Shown piece by piece: positions 6,665-13,761 of a stretch of 15,759 nt of DNA. A model generated the notes under the pieces. The model saw nothing but the letters and a program-made list of their open reading frames with translations, was not told the origin of the DNA and ran no database searches. This DNA comes from Methanosarcinales archaeon. Its GTDB lineage: Archaea > Halobacteriota > Methanosarcinia > Methanosarcinales > Methanosarcinaceae. A program made the position numbers and the translations under genes. The stretch lies in NCBI GenBank assembly GCA_012329085.1, contig JAAXQB010000033.1, forward strand, positions 1 through 15,759, written 5' to 3'. The first letter of the stretch is position 1. Each line of letters begins with the position of its first letter.

Positions 6665-6889
6665 TTATAATGATATATATACCACATTATCGCCGCGGAT
6701 AATGATAGTTTTTAGTGTATTAATCAATTCACCATTTTTATATTCTTCCACATTATCAAGTACTATGTTTGTATGTACATCATATCCTTGCAACAATCCT
6801 TTAAATTCTCGTGCGTCTTTTAATCTGACTGTAACAATTGCATCTAATGCATTATTTAGCACATCGAAATAATTTTTTTTATCTTTCAT
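6665..6889 (-). CDS. Archaeal Lsm/Sm-like RNA-binding protein
   Basis: The 74-residue protein is a complete archaeal Lsm (SmAP1-type) subunit that assembles into RNA-binding rings, usually heptamers. The Sm1 motif is [15 protein letters not shown] at residues 35-49 and the Sm2 motif is [13 protein letters not shown] at 62-74, where IRGDNV is diagnostic. The start at 6889 is chosen because the domain begins [14 protein letters not shown], leaving a normal short leader. The frame stays open upstream through the palindromic element to 6952, but that 21-residue extension would be repeat-encoded and unlike known Lsm proteins. The 5' region is wholly occupied by element D, reversed so that its right end lies 17 bp before the ATG. 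In several methanogens an L37e ribosomal protein gene follows Lsm; none is seen here. Confidence 0.92.
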   Translation of the reverse strand: MKDKKNYFDVLNNALDAIVTVRLKDAREFKGLLQGYDVHTNIVLDNVEEYKNGELINTLKTIIIRGDNVVYISL

Positions 6890-6896
6890 GTTAATC

Positions 6897-7013
6897 ATAA
6901 TAATTTTTAATAGCTCGTTTGGAACAAACGAGCGTTTGCTCATTCGGAACAAACGAGCGTTTACTCGTTCGAAATATTCTGAGCGTTAGTATATAATTTA
7001 TAAAGTTATGTAC
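6897..7013 (-). repeat. Full palindromic element D in the Lsm 5' region
   Basis: On the minus strand it runs from the left end (24 of 25 bases shared with 4564-4588) through CTAACGCTC and three units to GAGCTATTAAAAATTA. The unit next to Lsm is perfect: GCTCGTTTG and CAAACGAGC (6913-6921 and 6925-6933 on the plus strand) around a 3-base loop. The middle unit, 6938-6958, differs in two stem bases; on the minus-strand RNA these become G.U and U.G wobbles, so pairing is kept. The third unit is degenerate. The left end contains TTTATAAA, a good TATA-box match, placed so that transcription would start within the units and read into Lsm. Confidence 0.8.
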
Positions 7014-7136
7014 TGAGAGAAATTTTTTCAATTTCTCGTTGTATGTAATTGTGCGAATCTTTTTAATGTATAAATCGCTATATTTAATTATTAAATACAA
7101 AATTTTTATATTAATTATAATGCGCACATGTCCTAT

Positions 7137-7170
7137 AAAATCTTTGATTTTCGATTGAGTTTAAGAAAAT
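7137..7170 (-). repeat. Left arm of a perfect 34-bp inverted repeat flanking thiDN
   Basis: The reverse complement of this segment is identical, over 34 bp, to 8675-8708. The two copies lie 112 bp before the thiDN start and 45 bp after its stop, in opposite orientation. Each contains an internal hairpin AAAATC-AAA-GATTTT. See the paired entry. Confidence 0.85.
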
Positions 7171-7239
7171 CTCTAAATTTTTAATGAACAAATAATATCC
7201 CACATTTCAATTTTTATTATGATTAATGTTACAATCAAG

Positions 7240-7249
7240 ATATATAAAT
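7240..7249 (+). promoter_or_regulatory. TATA box for thiDN
   Basis: ATATATAAAT preceded by the purine-rich AATCAAG looks like an archaeal TATA box with a BRE-like flank. Transcription should start near 7270, leaving a short leader with an AGGA Shine-Dalgarno motif at 7272-7275, eight bases before the ATG at 7283. No TPP-riboswitch core is visible in such a short leader. Confidence 0.5.
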
Positions 7250-7282
7250 CTATCATACTCAATTAAATTTTAGGATAAAAAT

Positions 7283-8629
7283 ATGAATAAAACAAACACA
7301 GTATTATCAATTGCAGGATCTGATTCTGGAGGAGGGGCAGGAATTTTTGCAGATCTTAAAACCTTTGCGGCACTTTCTGTGCACGGTACAGGTGCTATTA
7401 CAGCAATAACAGCTCAAAACACAACAGGTGTAAAACAAGTGCATAATCTTCCTTCAACTGTTGTAATGAATCAAATTGATGCAATATGCGAGGATATGAC
7501 CATCACACATGCAAAAACAGGTATGCTTTCAAGTAGTGAAATTATATTGAGTGTTGCACAATCAAAAAGAAAGCATAACTTTTTACTTACAATAGATCCT
7601 GTAATGAGTGCAGAGGCGGGAGGATCACTTATTGAAAATGATGCAGTTAAAAGTATGATTGAAGTTCTTTTGCCATTAAGTAATGTTATAACTCCAAATA
7701 TCAATGAAGCAAGCATACTATCAAAAACATCAATAAAATCTTTAGATGATGCAAAAAATGCCGCAAAAATCATATGTGATATGGGTGCATTAAATACGAT
7801 TATAACAGGGGGGCATCTTAATTTTTCAGATGTTTTATATGAATCAGAAGAGGAAAGATATACTATAATATCTGGCAAATTAAAAAAAGGCGGAACTCAT
7901 GGATCTGGTTGCACACACTCTGCAGCACTTACAGCATTTTTATCATTGGGTTTTACTGTAAGAGATGCTACATTTAATGCAAAGAAATTTGTTGAAAATG
8001 CAATTAAGACATATTCACCAATCGGAAAAGGTATAAATCCAGTAAATCCATTAGCTAATATTATTGAAAATTCAAATAGATATTTAGTATTACAAGATGT
8101 AGAACATGCTCTTTTTATGTTAAAAAATCATAAAGATTTTGCCAATCTAATTCCAGAAGTTGGAACTAATATTGCAATGGCTATACCAAATGCAGAAAAT
8201 ATAAATGATATTGCCGCAGTAGATGGGCGAATAGTTAAACTTAAAGAAATGCCTGCCACTGTTGGTGCTGTTGAATTTGGAGCAAGTGGACATGTTGCAA
8301 GAATGGTTCTTGCAGTTATGAAATTCAATCCAAATATCCGCGGATCAATCAATATAAGATATTCTGATGAAATTCTTGATATTATAAAAGATTTAAACCT
8401 TAATATTTCAACATTTAATCGTGCCAATGAACCAGAATATGTAAGTACAATGGACTGGGGCGTTACAAATGCTATAGAATCATACGGAAGCACACCTGAT
8501 GTGATTTATGATAAAGGTGGTATTGGAAAAGAACCAATGATTAGGATTTTTGGAACAAGTGCAAAAGAAGTTTCAAATGTTGGAATTTGTATAGCAGAGA
8601 AATTGAAAAAGAATGAAGTTAATGGATAA
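7283..8629 (+). CDS. thiDN: Bifunctional HMP(-P) kinase / thiamine-phosphate synthase (ThiD-ThiN fusion)
   Basis: The N-terminal ThiD part phosphorylates hydroxymethylpyrimidine and its phosphate; the C-terminal ThiN part joins HMP-PP to thiazole phosphate to give thiamine phosphate, replacing bacterial ThiE. The ThiD signature [18 protein letters not shown] is at residues 11-28, and GTHGSGC at 204-210 holds the phosphate-binding loop and active-site Cys210. The ThiN domain begins near residue 270 ([14 protein letters not shown]) and includes [16 protein letters not shown] and the final [14 protein letters not shown]. The 448-residue length is normal for the archaeal fusion. It is monocistronic with its own TATA box and AGGA ribosome site. 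The stop codon is the start of the left-end module of element E, and the gene sits inside a perfect 34-bp inverted repeat. Confidence 0.95.
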   Translation: MNKTNTVLSIAGSDSGGGAGIFADLKTFAALSVHGTGAITAITAQNTTGVKQVHNLPSTVVMNQIDAICEDMTITHAKTGMLSSSEIILSVAQSKRKHNFLLTIDPVMSAEAGGSLIENDAVKSMIEVLLPLSNVITPNINEASILSKTSIKSLDDAKNAAKIICDMGALNTIITGGHLNFSDVLYESEEERYTIISGKLKKGGTHGSGCTHSAALTAFLSLGFTVRDATFNAKKFVENAIKTYSPIGKGINPVNPLANIIENSNRYLVLQDVEHALFMLKNHKDFANLIPEVGTNIAMAIPNAENINDIAAVDGRIVKLKEMPATVGAVEFGASGHVARMVLAVMKFNPNIRGSINIRYSDEILDIIKDLNLNISTFNRANEPEYVSTMDWGVTNAIESYGSTPDVIYDKGGIGKEPMIRIFGTSAKEVSNVGICIAEKLKKNEVNG

Positions 8630-8674
8630 TTTTATAAATTGTATACTAATGCTCATTCAGAACAAAAATCAGAA

Positions 8675-8708
8675 ATTTTCTTAAACTCAATCGAAAATCA
8701 AAGATTTT
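8675..8708 (+). repeat. Right arm of the perfect 34-bp inverted repeat flanking thiDN
   Basis: The segment begins ATTTTCTTAAAC and ends CAAAGATTTT. Its reverse complement is present without mismatch at 7137-7170. The internal AAAATC-AAA-GATTTT hairpin here is followed by two more T residues, so in the thiDN direction it resembles a hairpin plus T-run terminator about 65 bp after the stop. A short part (TCAAAGATTTT) also occurs at 3607-3617 in element A1. Confidence 0.85.
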
Positions 8709-8710
8709 TT
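8694..8710 (+). terminator. Possible thiDN terminator (hairpin with T-run)
   Basis: AAAATC, loop AAA, GATTTT followed by TT gives a six-base T-run ending at 8710, about 80 bp after the thiDN stop. Archaeal termination needs mainly a T-run, so this is reasonable. The hairpin also belongs to the inverted repeat, so its primary role is unclear. Confidence 0.35.
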
Positions 8711-9010
8711 AGAACACATACTCCTTTGGAGAGCTCGTTTGTTCAATCACGAGCGTTTATGTGTATTCTGAAAAGTTTGAGTGATTACGCTCATTTATTC
8801 CAAATGAGCGTTCCGAATAATCTATCAAAAATTTAATTTGATATAAATTAATATGGCTTTTCAGAGAAAGTGTTACTACCTCGCATTATTTTAATAATAA
8901 AAATTTATTAAAATATATTTTAATAAAAAGGGAAATGTTTTAAATTCAAAGAATATTACCATTAAAATATATATGGGTGTTGTAGCGTGTATAAAATAAT
9001 ATCCAAAATA

Positions 9011-9120
9011 ACTCTCATTTTCTTCGAGAATTCACAAACGCTCATTCGTTCAATCACGAGCAAATGCTCATTTGTCCCAAATGAGCAAACGCTCGTTTGT
9101 TCCAAACGAGCTATTAAAAA
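9011..9120 (+). repeat. Palindromic element F, four units, next to the RecJ-like gene
   Basis: A degenerate unit (9013-9034) is followed by three clear ones joined by AAA: 9039-9061, 9065-9086 and 9090-9111. The second has the perfect 9-bp stem GCTCATTTG/CAAATGAGC with loop TCC; the third has GCTCGTTTG/CAAACGAGC with loop TTC. The two stems differ at one pair (A-T against G-C) on both arms. The right end is GAGCTATTAAAAAT at 9108-9121, identical to that of element D. No left-end module is seen. It lies about 50 bp past the RecJ-like stop codon. Confidence 0.8.
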
Positions 9121-9138
9121 TGCAAAATTATTTCATTC

Positions 9139-9157
9139 ATATTTTTTATAAAAATAT
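9139..9157 (-). terminator. Possible terminator of the RecJ-like gene
   Basis: ATATTTTT (9139-9146) and AAAAATAT (9150-9157) form an 8-bp AT-only hairpin with T-runs on both strands. It is 15-33 bases after the TGA of the minus-strand gene. In archaea a T-run alone can end transcription; the hairpin is weak, so confidence is low. Confidence 0.3.
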
Positions 9158-9171
9158 CAACTAAAATCCAC

Positions 9172-11307
9172 TCAATCAGATTGCACGAACTCATTGATTT
9201 CCATAACACTCATTTTTTCTACAAGACTTGTAAGTATCCTTTTACGCATACCTTGCACAAATTTTATACTTCCTACTGTAAGATGTCCGCCTCCATTAAC
9301 GCCACCGCCTACAATTTCATCATGCAATTCTCGCACCATCTCTGGAATATTCATTTTAACATTATTTGATCGAATTACTGTAAAATCTGGACCATATCCT
9401 ATTGTAATCACAGGCTTATTTACATTTTTTTTACAAATTATATCATGTACTTCCCCAGATGTTTTACCTGGTGGCGGAAAAGTAAATTTATGTGCATATT
9501 TTTCAACATCAAGGACATTCAATAAAACACCATTTTCAAGTGTTTGAGCTTTTACATTTGGAATACACGCTTCAAGTTGATTGTCAATCATTTCTTGTGC
9601 TTGCTCACATAATAAAGGCACAATATTTTTATGCACCATCGGATCTCTAAGATTTAAAATATCATCAATGATATACTTGCCACTACTAAATCTTAACCAA
9701 TATGCTTCAAAATCAAGAGCAAGTGCCATATCTTTAAGATTTTTAAGAGTGTATTTATCTGAAACAAGTTTAATATAATCATAAGCTTCTTGTGATTCCG
9801 AACGATCTCCGACAGCAGCAACTGCGGCAAGATGTTTAATATCATCTACAATATTTGGATTTATCATTCTTGCAACTTCCATACATAACATACCTGCGGT
9901 TATCCCAAAATCGCCACCAACATGAGCAGGATTTACATGTGCAAGTAGATATTGATCCACAATTTCATCTGGATGATGATGGTCAATTACAACAATATCA
10001 ATATCATAAACTTTTGACCTCTTCATTGCAGGCACATCTTCTTCTGTAGAACCGTTATCCACCATAATTACAAGGGGCATTTTTTTACCATATTTCATTA
10101 AATCTTCAACTGCATATGAAATATCTTTCACAACATCAGAAAGTTCATAAAATGGTGCCTTAGATGGTGCTCTTCTATATGATCTATATTCATCATCTCC
10201 AAGTTCTCTAATTAATGGAAGAATCGCCCGTTCAATTGCAATTGCCGCCGTCATACCGTCTGCATCTGCATGATGCCTTAATATTATTGGTTTTGATTTA
10301 TGTATTGCTTTTTTAATCTCTTTTGTTGCAAGTTCCATTGAAGGTCGTAATTTTTCTAAAATATCACTTTTAACAAGAAATTCAATTTTTTCAGGTCTTG
10401 ATTTTTCTTCGATTGCATCTTCAATCTTTTTTCGTATTAATAATTCTTTTTTTTTGTCTTGTTTTTTTATATTATTAACTTCAATTTGAAGCTCTTCACC
10501 ACGAGATGAAACTTCACCATCGATTGCTACAATCATTCCAGAATCTATTTCTGGATATGATCGAGTTCCTGCCTTACTAAATGCCGCACAAGAGATAAAA
10601 CCCCCCTCATCCATCATTGTAAAAATTGTAGGACCAGATGTTTGCTTAACTTGGATTATTTCTCCTTCAATTCTTACAGTTTTTCCAATGAGCGATTCTA
10701 ATGCAGACGAATTTGTAATTGGAAGCTCTTTTTCAATTTCAATTGTTTCATAATCAGTTAAAGATTTTGGAATTAAATCCATATTTCCATTTGGTCTAAT
10801 GTTTTTCACATAAACAATAACTTTTTCATTTAATTTAAGGGGTCGTAGGACATTACTTGAATGGATTAACCCTTTTATTTTTGAATTTAAATTTACAAAT
10901 GTTCCAAATGGTGCCATATCTCTTACAACAGCATGATAATATTTTCCTACGGCAACTTCTCTTGCATCACATGAACCGTCAAATTTATAAACAATTGTTT
11001 TTTTACATTTTCCACATATTTCTTTTCCACCAATAAGTGCATCCATTGAATTTCCACACACGCTACATCTATAAAATACACCTTTACCATCACATTCATT
11101 ACACGATTCTTTTATTTCTATTTTACCACTTCCTTTACATAAATCACAGTCTGTACCTGCTTTTAAAAAGTTTTTTAAATTTTTATTTGATAGTTGCATA
11201 AGATTTATTGAATTTGTTTTTTTTTTTCCACCTTTGCATTTCGTACATTCTTGAAATGAAGTTTTTATTACTCCATTACCATTACATTTTTTACATTTTA
11301 CACTCAT
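9172..11307 (-). CDS. Archaeal RecJ/GAN-like DHH phosphoesterase with zinc-finger, S1 and OB domains
   Basis: This 711-residue protein is probably a single-strand-specific nuclease or phosphodiesterase of the archaeal RecJ/Cdc45/GAN group. Order: DnaJ-like CxxCxGxG and other zinc motifs at residues 5-101 (CKKCNGNG, CDLCKGSG, CNECDGKG, CSVCGN), an S1 RNA-binding domain at about 118-180 (KYYHAVVRDMAPFGTFVNL), an OB-fold at about 203-280, the DHH catalytic domain at about 340-510 and a DHHA1 domain to the end (GGGVNGGGHLTVGSIKF). Catalytic metal ligands are visible in RHHADADG (344-351), MVDNGS, VIDHHHPDE (440-448) and AVGDRSE (498-504). The fusion is typical of methanogens of the Methanosarcina and Methanomicrobium groups. 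DNA repair/replication and RNA turnover are both possible; the S1 and zinc parts allow either. The start at 11307 precedes the first zinc motif directly. It appears monocistronic. Confidence 0.88.
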   Translation of the reverse strand: MSVKCKKCNGNGVIKTSFQECTKCKGGKKKTNSINLMQLSNKNLKNFLKAGTDCDLCKGSGKIEIKESCNECDGKGVFYRCSVCGNSMDALIGGKEICGKCKKTIVYKFDGSCDAREVAVGKYYHAVVRDMAPFGTFVNLNSKIKGLIHSSNVLRPLKLNEKVIVYVKNIRPNGNMDLIPKSLTDYETIEIEKELPITNSSALESLIGKTVRIEGEIIQVKQTSGPTIFTMMDEGGFISCAAFSKAGTRSYPEIDSGMIVAIDGEVSSRGEELQIEVNNIKKQDKKKELLIRKKIEDAIEEKSRPEKIEFLVKSDILEKLRPSMELATKEIKKAIHKSKPIILRHHADADGMTAAIAIERAILPLIRELGDDEYRSYRRAPSKAPFYELSDVVKDISYAVEDLMKYGKKMPLVIMVDNGSTEEDVPAMKRSKVYDIDIVVIDHHHPDEIVDQYLLAHVNPAHVGGDFGITAGMLCMEVARMINPNIVDDIKHLAAVAAVGDRSESQEAYDYIKLVSDKYTLKNLKDMALALDFEAYWLRFSSGKYIIDDILNLRDPMVHKNIVPLLCEQAQEMIDNQLEACIPNVKAQTLENGVLLNVLDVEKYAHKFTFPPPGKTSGEVHDIICKKNVNKPVITIGYGPDFTVIRSNNVKMNIPEMVRELHDEIVGGGVNGGGHLTVGSIKFVQGMRKRILTSLVEKMSVMEINEFVQSD

Positions 11308-11672
11308 ACCTATCTATTTCTAATTGGCAATATATGATTTATCCTTTGTGATTATATGCAAATTATAAATTCATATAATTTAAAAATTTTTGTTTTTTAT
11401 TAATCGAGTTTACAAATATTTAATGAATACACCCAAAATTTAAGCTATATTATTATGGTATGCAAGTTGTTATAATGCTCGTAGATTCTAAAATTATTGT
11501 AACTATTCAGTAATGTTTCATATTAAAAAATTTGTATGCGTTTAATCATTATAAACTATACCCATCACTTTTTCACAAATTCCAATGATTTAAAAAAAAT
11601 CCGCCCATAACTTATTTTTTTAAATATGTTTTATTTAATACATAGCACCAATCATTTAGTACGCAACAAAAA
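11308..11672. other. AT-rich intergenic stretch without recognisable features
   Basis: The 365 bp between the RecJ-like gene and the iron-sulfur flavoprotein hold no gene and no copy of the palindromic family. TATA-like strings such as TTTAAATTATATG on the minus strand near 11375 may serve the RecJ-like gene. An AGGT directly touching its ATG is too close to be a normal ribosome site. Confidence 0.45.
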
Positions 11673-12236
11673 TCATTTAAAAAATTTATTAAGCACTTCA
11701 CATACATTTTCAATAGTATCTTCCACGGTTTTAATTCCAATTTCATCTGATTCAATAGGCTTATGCAAAATACCCCCAAAATGATTTCCATCACCCACAA
11801 TAATCATACTTTGTATATGCATCCAGTCATGGATTATTTGAATTGTTTTTTCTTGTCCTCCATTTCGCGAACCTCCAACAGACAATGCTGCACCAATTTT
11901 ATTTTTAAGTGCAAAACCTCTTCTTCTTAATATTACACTCCTATCAAAAAGTGATTTAATTTGTGCACTTACACTTCCAAAATATACAGGCGAAGATACG
12001 ATAATTGCATCAGCTTCAATTAATTTTGGAAGTGTCTCTTTTACATCATCATCAATTGGACAATCATTCCCTTTTGCACATATCCCGCACGCATTGCATG
12101 GATTAATATCAATCGCTGAATGAAATATCTGTTCTACATCAAAACCATTATTTTTTGCAATATCCAATACAATATTTATTGCTTTTTCATTATTACCGTC
12201 CTTTGTAGGACTTCCTGAAATTCCTAAAATTTTCAT
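11673..12236 (-). CDS. Iron-sulfur flavoprotein (Isf family, NADPH-dependent FMN reductase fold)
   Basis: The 187-residue protein has a flavodoxin-like fold: ILGISGSPTKDGNN at residues 3-16 binds FMN phosphate, and VSSPVYFGSVSAQIKSLFDR at 80-99 is the second FMN block. Cys47, 50, 53 and 59 form a compact CX2CX2CX5C motif (NPCNACGICAKGNDCP), the 4Fe-4S signature of the Isf family described from Methanosarcina. Isf proteins accept electrons from ferredoxin and are linked to reduction of O2 and H2O2 in anaerobes, so a stress-defence role is likely; the donor here is inferred from the family. It lies 80 bp beyond trkH on the same strand. No Shine-Dalgarno motif is visible, but the start at 12236 leaves exactly the expected short N-terminus. 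Confidence 0.9.
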   Translation of the reverse strand: MKILGISGSPTKDGNNEKAINIVLDIAKNNGFDVEQIFHSAIDINPCNACGICAKGNDCPIDDDVKETLPKLIEADAIIVSSPVYFGSVSAQIKSLFDRSVILRRRGFALKNKIGAALSVGGSRNGGQEKTIQIIHDWMHIQSMIIVGDGNHFGGILHKPIESDEIGIKTVEDTIENVCEVLNKFFK

Positions 12237-12316
12237 AAAATCACAAAAGTAAAAAGAGGATAATGAATTATTAATGTTTGGATTTTAAGTTAATTTCTAA
12301 TTTATTTTATAACTAT

Positions 12317-13750
12317 TTATTTTTTCCAAAACTCAGGCATAAATAATATAATCACAGTAAATACTTCAAGTCGTCCAATCCACATATTCAATATTAGCAA
12401 AAGCCTACCAAAAAGTGGAACCACACTAAAATTTTCCATTGGTCCAACTATGCCAAATCCAGGTCCAATATTGCCAATTGTTACAATGGATGCTGTAATT
12501 GCACTTATAAGGTCCAATCCCATCATAGATAATAAAACTGAAGAAAGTGAAAAAATCAATAAATAAATAAGAATAAAAGAAATAATTGCTTGCATAATTT
12601 CATCAGGTACTATTTTTTCATTGAATTTTATTGGACGAATTGCTCTTGGATGAAGTAATTTAAACACATCTCTTCGTGCATATTTTAGTAGTAAGTGAAT
12701 ACGGACTACTTTAATACCACCTGCAGTTGAACCTGCACATCCGCCAATAAACATAACCGCAAGCAATATCATTTTACTAGGATATGACCACAGATTAAAG
12801 TCTGTAGATGCAAAGCCCGTTGTAGTCACAATCGAAATAATCTGAAATGCTGAATATCTAACTGAATCAAAAAAAGGAATATTCATATCAATAACAAGAA
12901 TGCCTGTAAGTAAAATAGTAGCAATAAAAATAAGTGAAATGTAAAACTTATATTCATCATCTTTTATTAAACTATTTGGATTCACATATAGCATGCGATA
13001 ATACAAAGCAAAGTTTGCACCTGCAATAAACATAAATATTATTAAAATCCATTCAATAAGTGGGCTATTAAATGCTACAATGCTTGTTGCATGTGGTGAA
13101 AAACCTCCACAAGACATTGTAGTAAATGTATGAACTAATGCATCATAAAAATTCATCCCAGCAAGATACAATAATGCGAATAGAAGAACTGAAAATGAAA
13201 CATATACCTTCCACAAAGTTTTTGCAGTATCTCTTATTCTTGGTTTTATTTTATCTTCTGTAGGACCCGGTGCTTCTGCACGAAATAATTGTCTTCCTGC
13301 AACTCCAAGCTTTGGAAGAATTGCAATGAAAAGCATGATAATTCCCATTCCACCAATCCATTGAGTCATGCTACGCCAAAATAAAAGACTTTTTGTGTGT
13401 GCCTCAATATCAGAAAGTGCTGTTGCACCTGTTGTAGTAAAACCTGACATTGATTCAAAAAGTGCATTCATAGGTGATATTCCTTCAAATAAAAATGGAA
13501 TTGCCCCAAAAATTGCTGCAACAAGCCATCCAATTGCAACAATTGCAAAACCGTCTTTTCTTTTCCATTCTTCATCAGATTTATATTTTATACTTAATGT
13601 GATACCAACAATCCAAGTTAATATAATAGAAATTATAAACGAATGCAGTGGTTCTTGGTAATGTATTGCCACAATAAGTGGGGCAAGCATTGTAATGCCT
13701 ATAAATATAAGTAAATTTCCAAGTGCATTGAAAACTATTTTAAAACTCAT
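12317..13750 (-). CDS. trkH: Trk potassium uptake protein, membrane subunit TrkH
   Basis: TrkH is the K+-conducting subunit of the Trk/Ktr transporter in the cytoplasmic membrane. The 477-residue protein is strongly hydrophobic with about ten transmembrane segments arranged as four M1-P-M2 repeats. The four pore loops are visible: GFTTTGAT (103-110), TTMSCGGFS (210-218), IVTTTGFAS (307-315) and IVTIGNIGPG (422-431). FIGGCAGSTAGGIKVVR (334-350) and the end GRLEVFTVIILF (459-470) are family landmarks. The start follows the trkA stop after 11 bp, so both are translated from one message with trkA first. The product needs the TrkA ring for gating. Full length, with nothing unusual. Confidence 0.95.
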   Translation of the reverse strand: MSFKIVFNALGNLLIFIGITMLAPLIVAIHYQEPLHSFIISIILTWIVGITLSIKYKSDEEWKRKDGFAIVAIGWLVAAIFGAIPFLFEGISPMNALFESMSGFTTTGATALSDIEAHTKSLLFWRSMTQWIGGMGIIMLFIAILPKLGVAGRQLFRAEAPGPTEDKIKPRIRDTAKTLWKVYVSFSVLLFALLYLAGMNFYDALVHTFTTMSCGGFSPHATSIVAFNSPLIEWILIIFMFIAGANFALYYRMLYVNPNSLIKDDEYKFYISLIFIATILLTGILVIDMNIPFFDSVRYSAFQIISIVTTTGFASTDFNLWSYPSKMILLAVMFIGGCAGSTAGGIKVVRIHLLLKYARRDVFKLLHPRAIRPIKFNEKIVPDEIMQAIISFILIYLLIFSLSSVLLSMMGLDLISAITASIVTIGNIGPGFGIVGPMENFSVVPLFGRLLLILNMWIGRLEVFTVIILFMPEFWKK

Positions 13751-13761
13751 TTATAAATCCG

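Larger units (their letters stand above)
6890..7282. other. Divergent Lsm/thiDN promoter region with repeats
   Basis: The 393-bp gap holds element D (6897-7013), a hairpin GAGAAATT/AATTTCTC with loop TTTTC (7017-7037), one arm of the 34-bp inverted repeat (7137-7170) and the thiDN TATA box (7240-7249). The remaining parts are AT-rich with no visible gene. Confidence 0.55.
8626..8835 (+). repeat. Long palindromic element E downstream of thiDN
   Basis: It opens with the left-end module ATAATTTTATAAATTGTATAC, whose first bases are the thiDN stop codon, then TAATGCTCATTC. It then contains the 34-bp repeat arm, a nested three-way structure at 8711-8769 and a perfect 10-bp hairpin ACGCTCATTT (8787-8796) / AAATGAGCGT (8802-8811) with loop ATTCC. 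It closes with CTATCAAAAAT at 8822-8832. It has the family ends but more than 100 bp of extra internal sequence, so it appears to be a composite. Confidence 0.75.
8630..9171. other. Repeat-packed convergent gap between thiDN and the RecJ-like gene
   Basis: This 542-bp gap has no credible gene; a 65-codon frame from 8639 is repeat sequence read in one frame. Two elements of the family (E and F) flank a plain AT-rich segment at 8836-9010. One arm of the 34-bp inverted repeat lies inside element E. An 8-bp AT-only hairpin sits at 9139-9157. Confidence 0.6.

Noticed and set aside
6890..6952. N-terminal extension of Lsm encoded by the palindromic repeat
   Set aside because: The frame is open, but Lsm proteins start close to the LNNALD block, and the extension consists only of repeat sequence; ATG at 6889 is preferred.
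7250..7282. TPP riboswitch upstream of thiDN
   Set aside because: The predicted leader is far too short and the conserved CTGAGA and ACCTGA strings are absent.
8639..8836. 65-codon ORF downstream of thiDN
   Set aside because: It is composed entirely of element E hairpins read in one frame and has no ribosome site.
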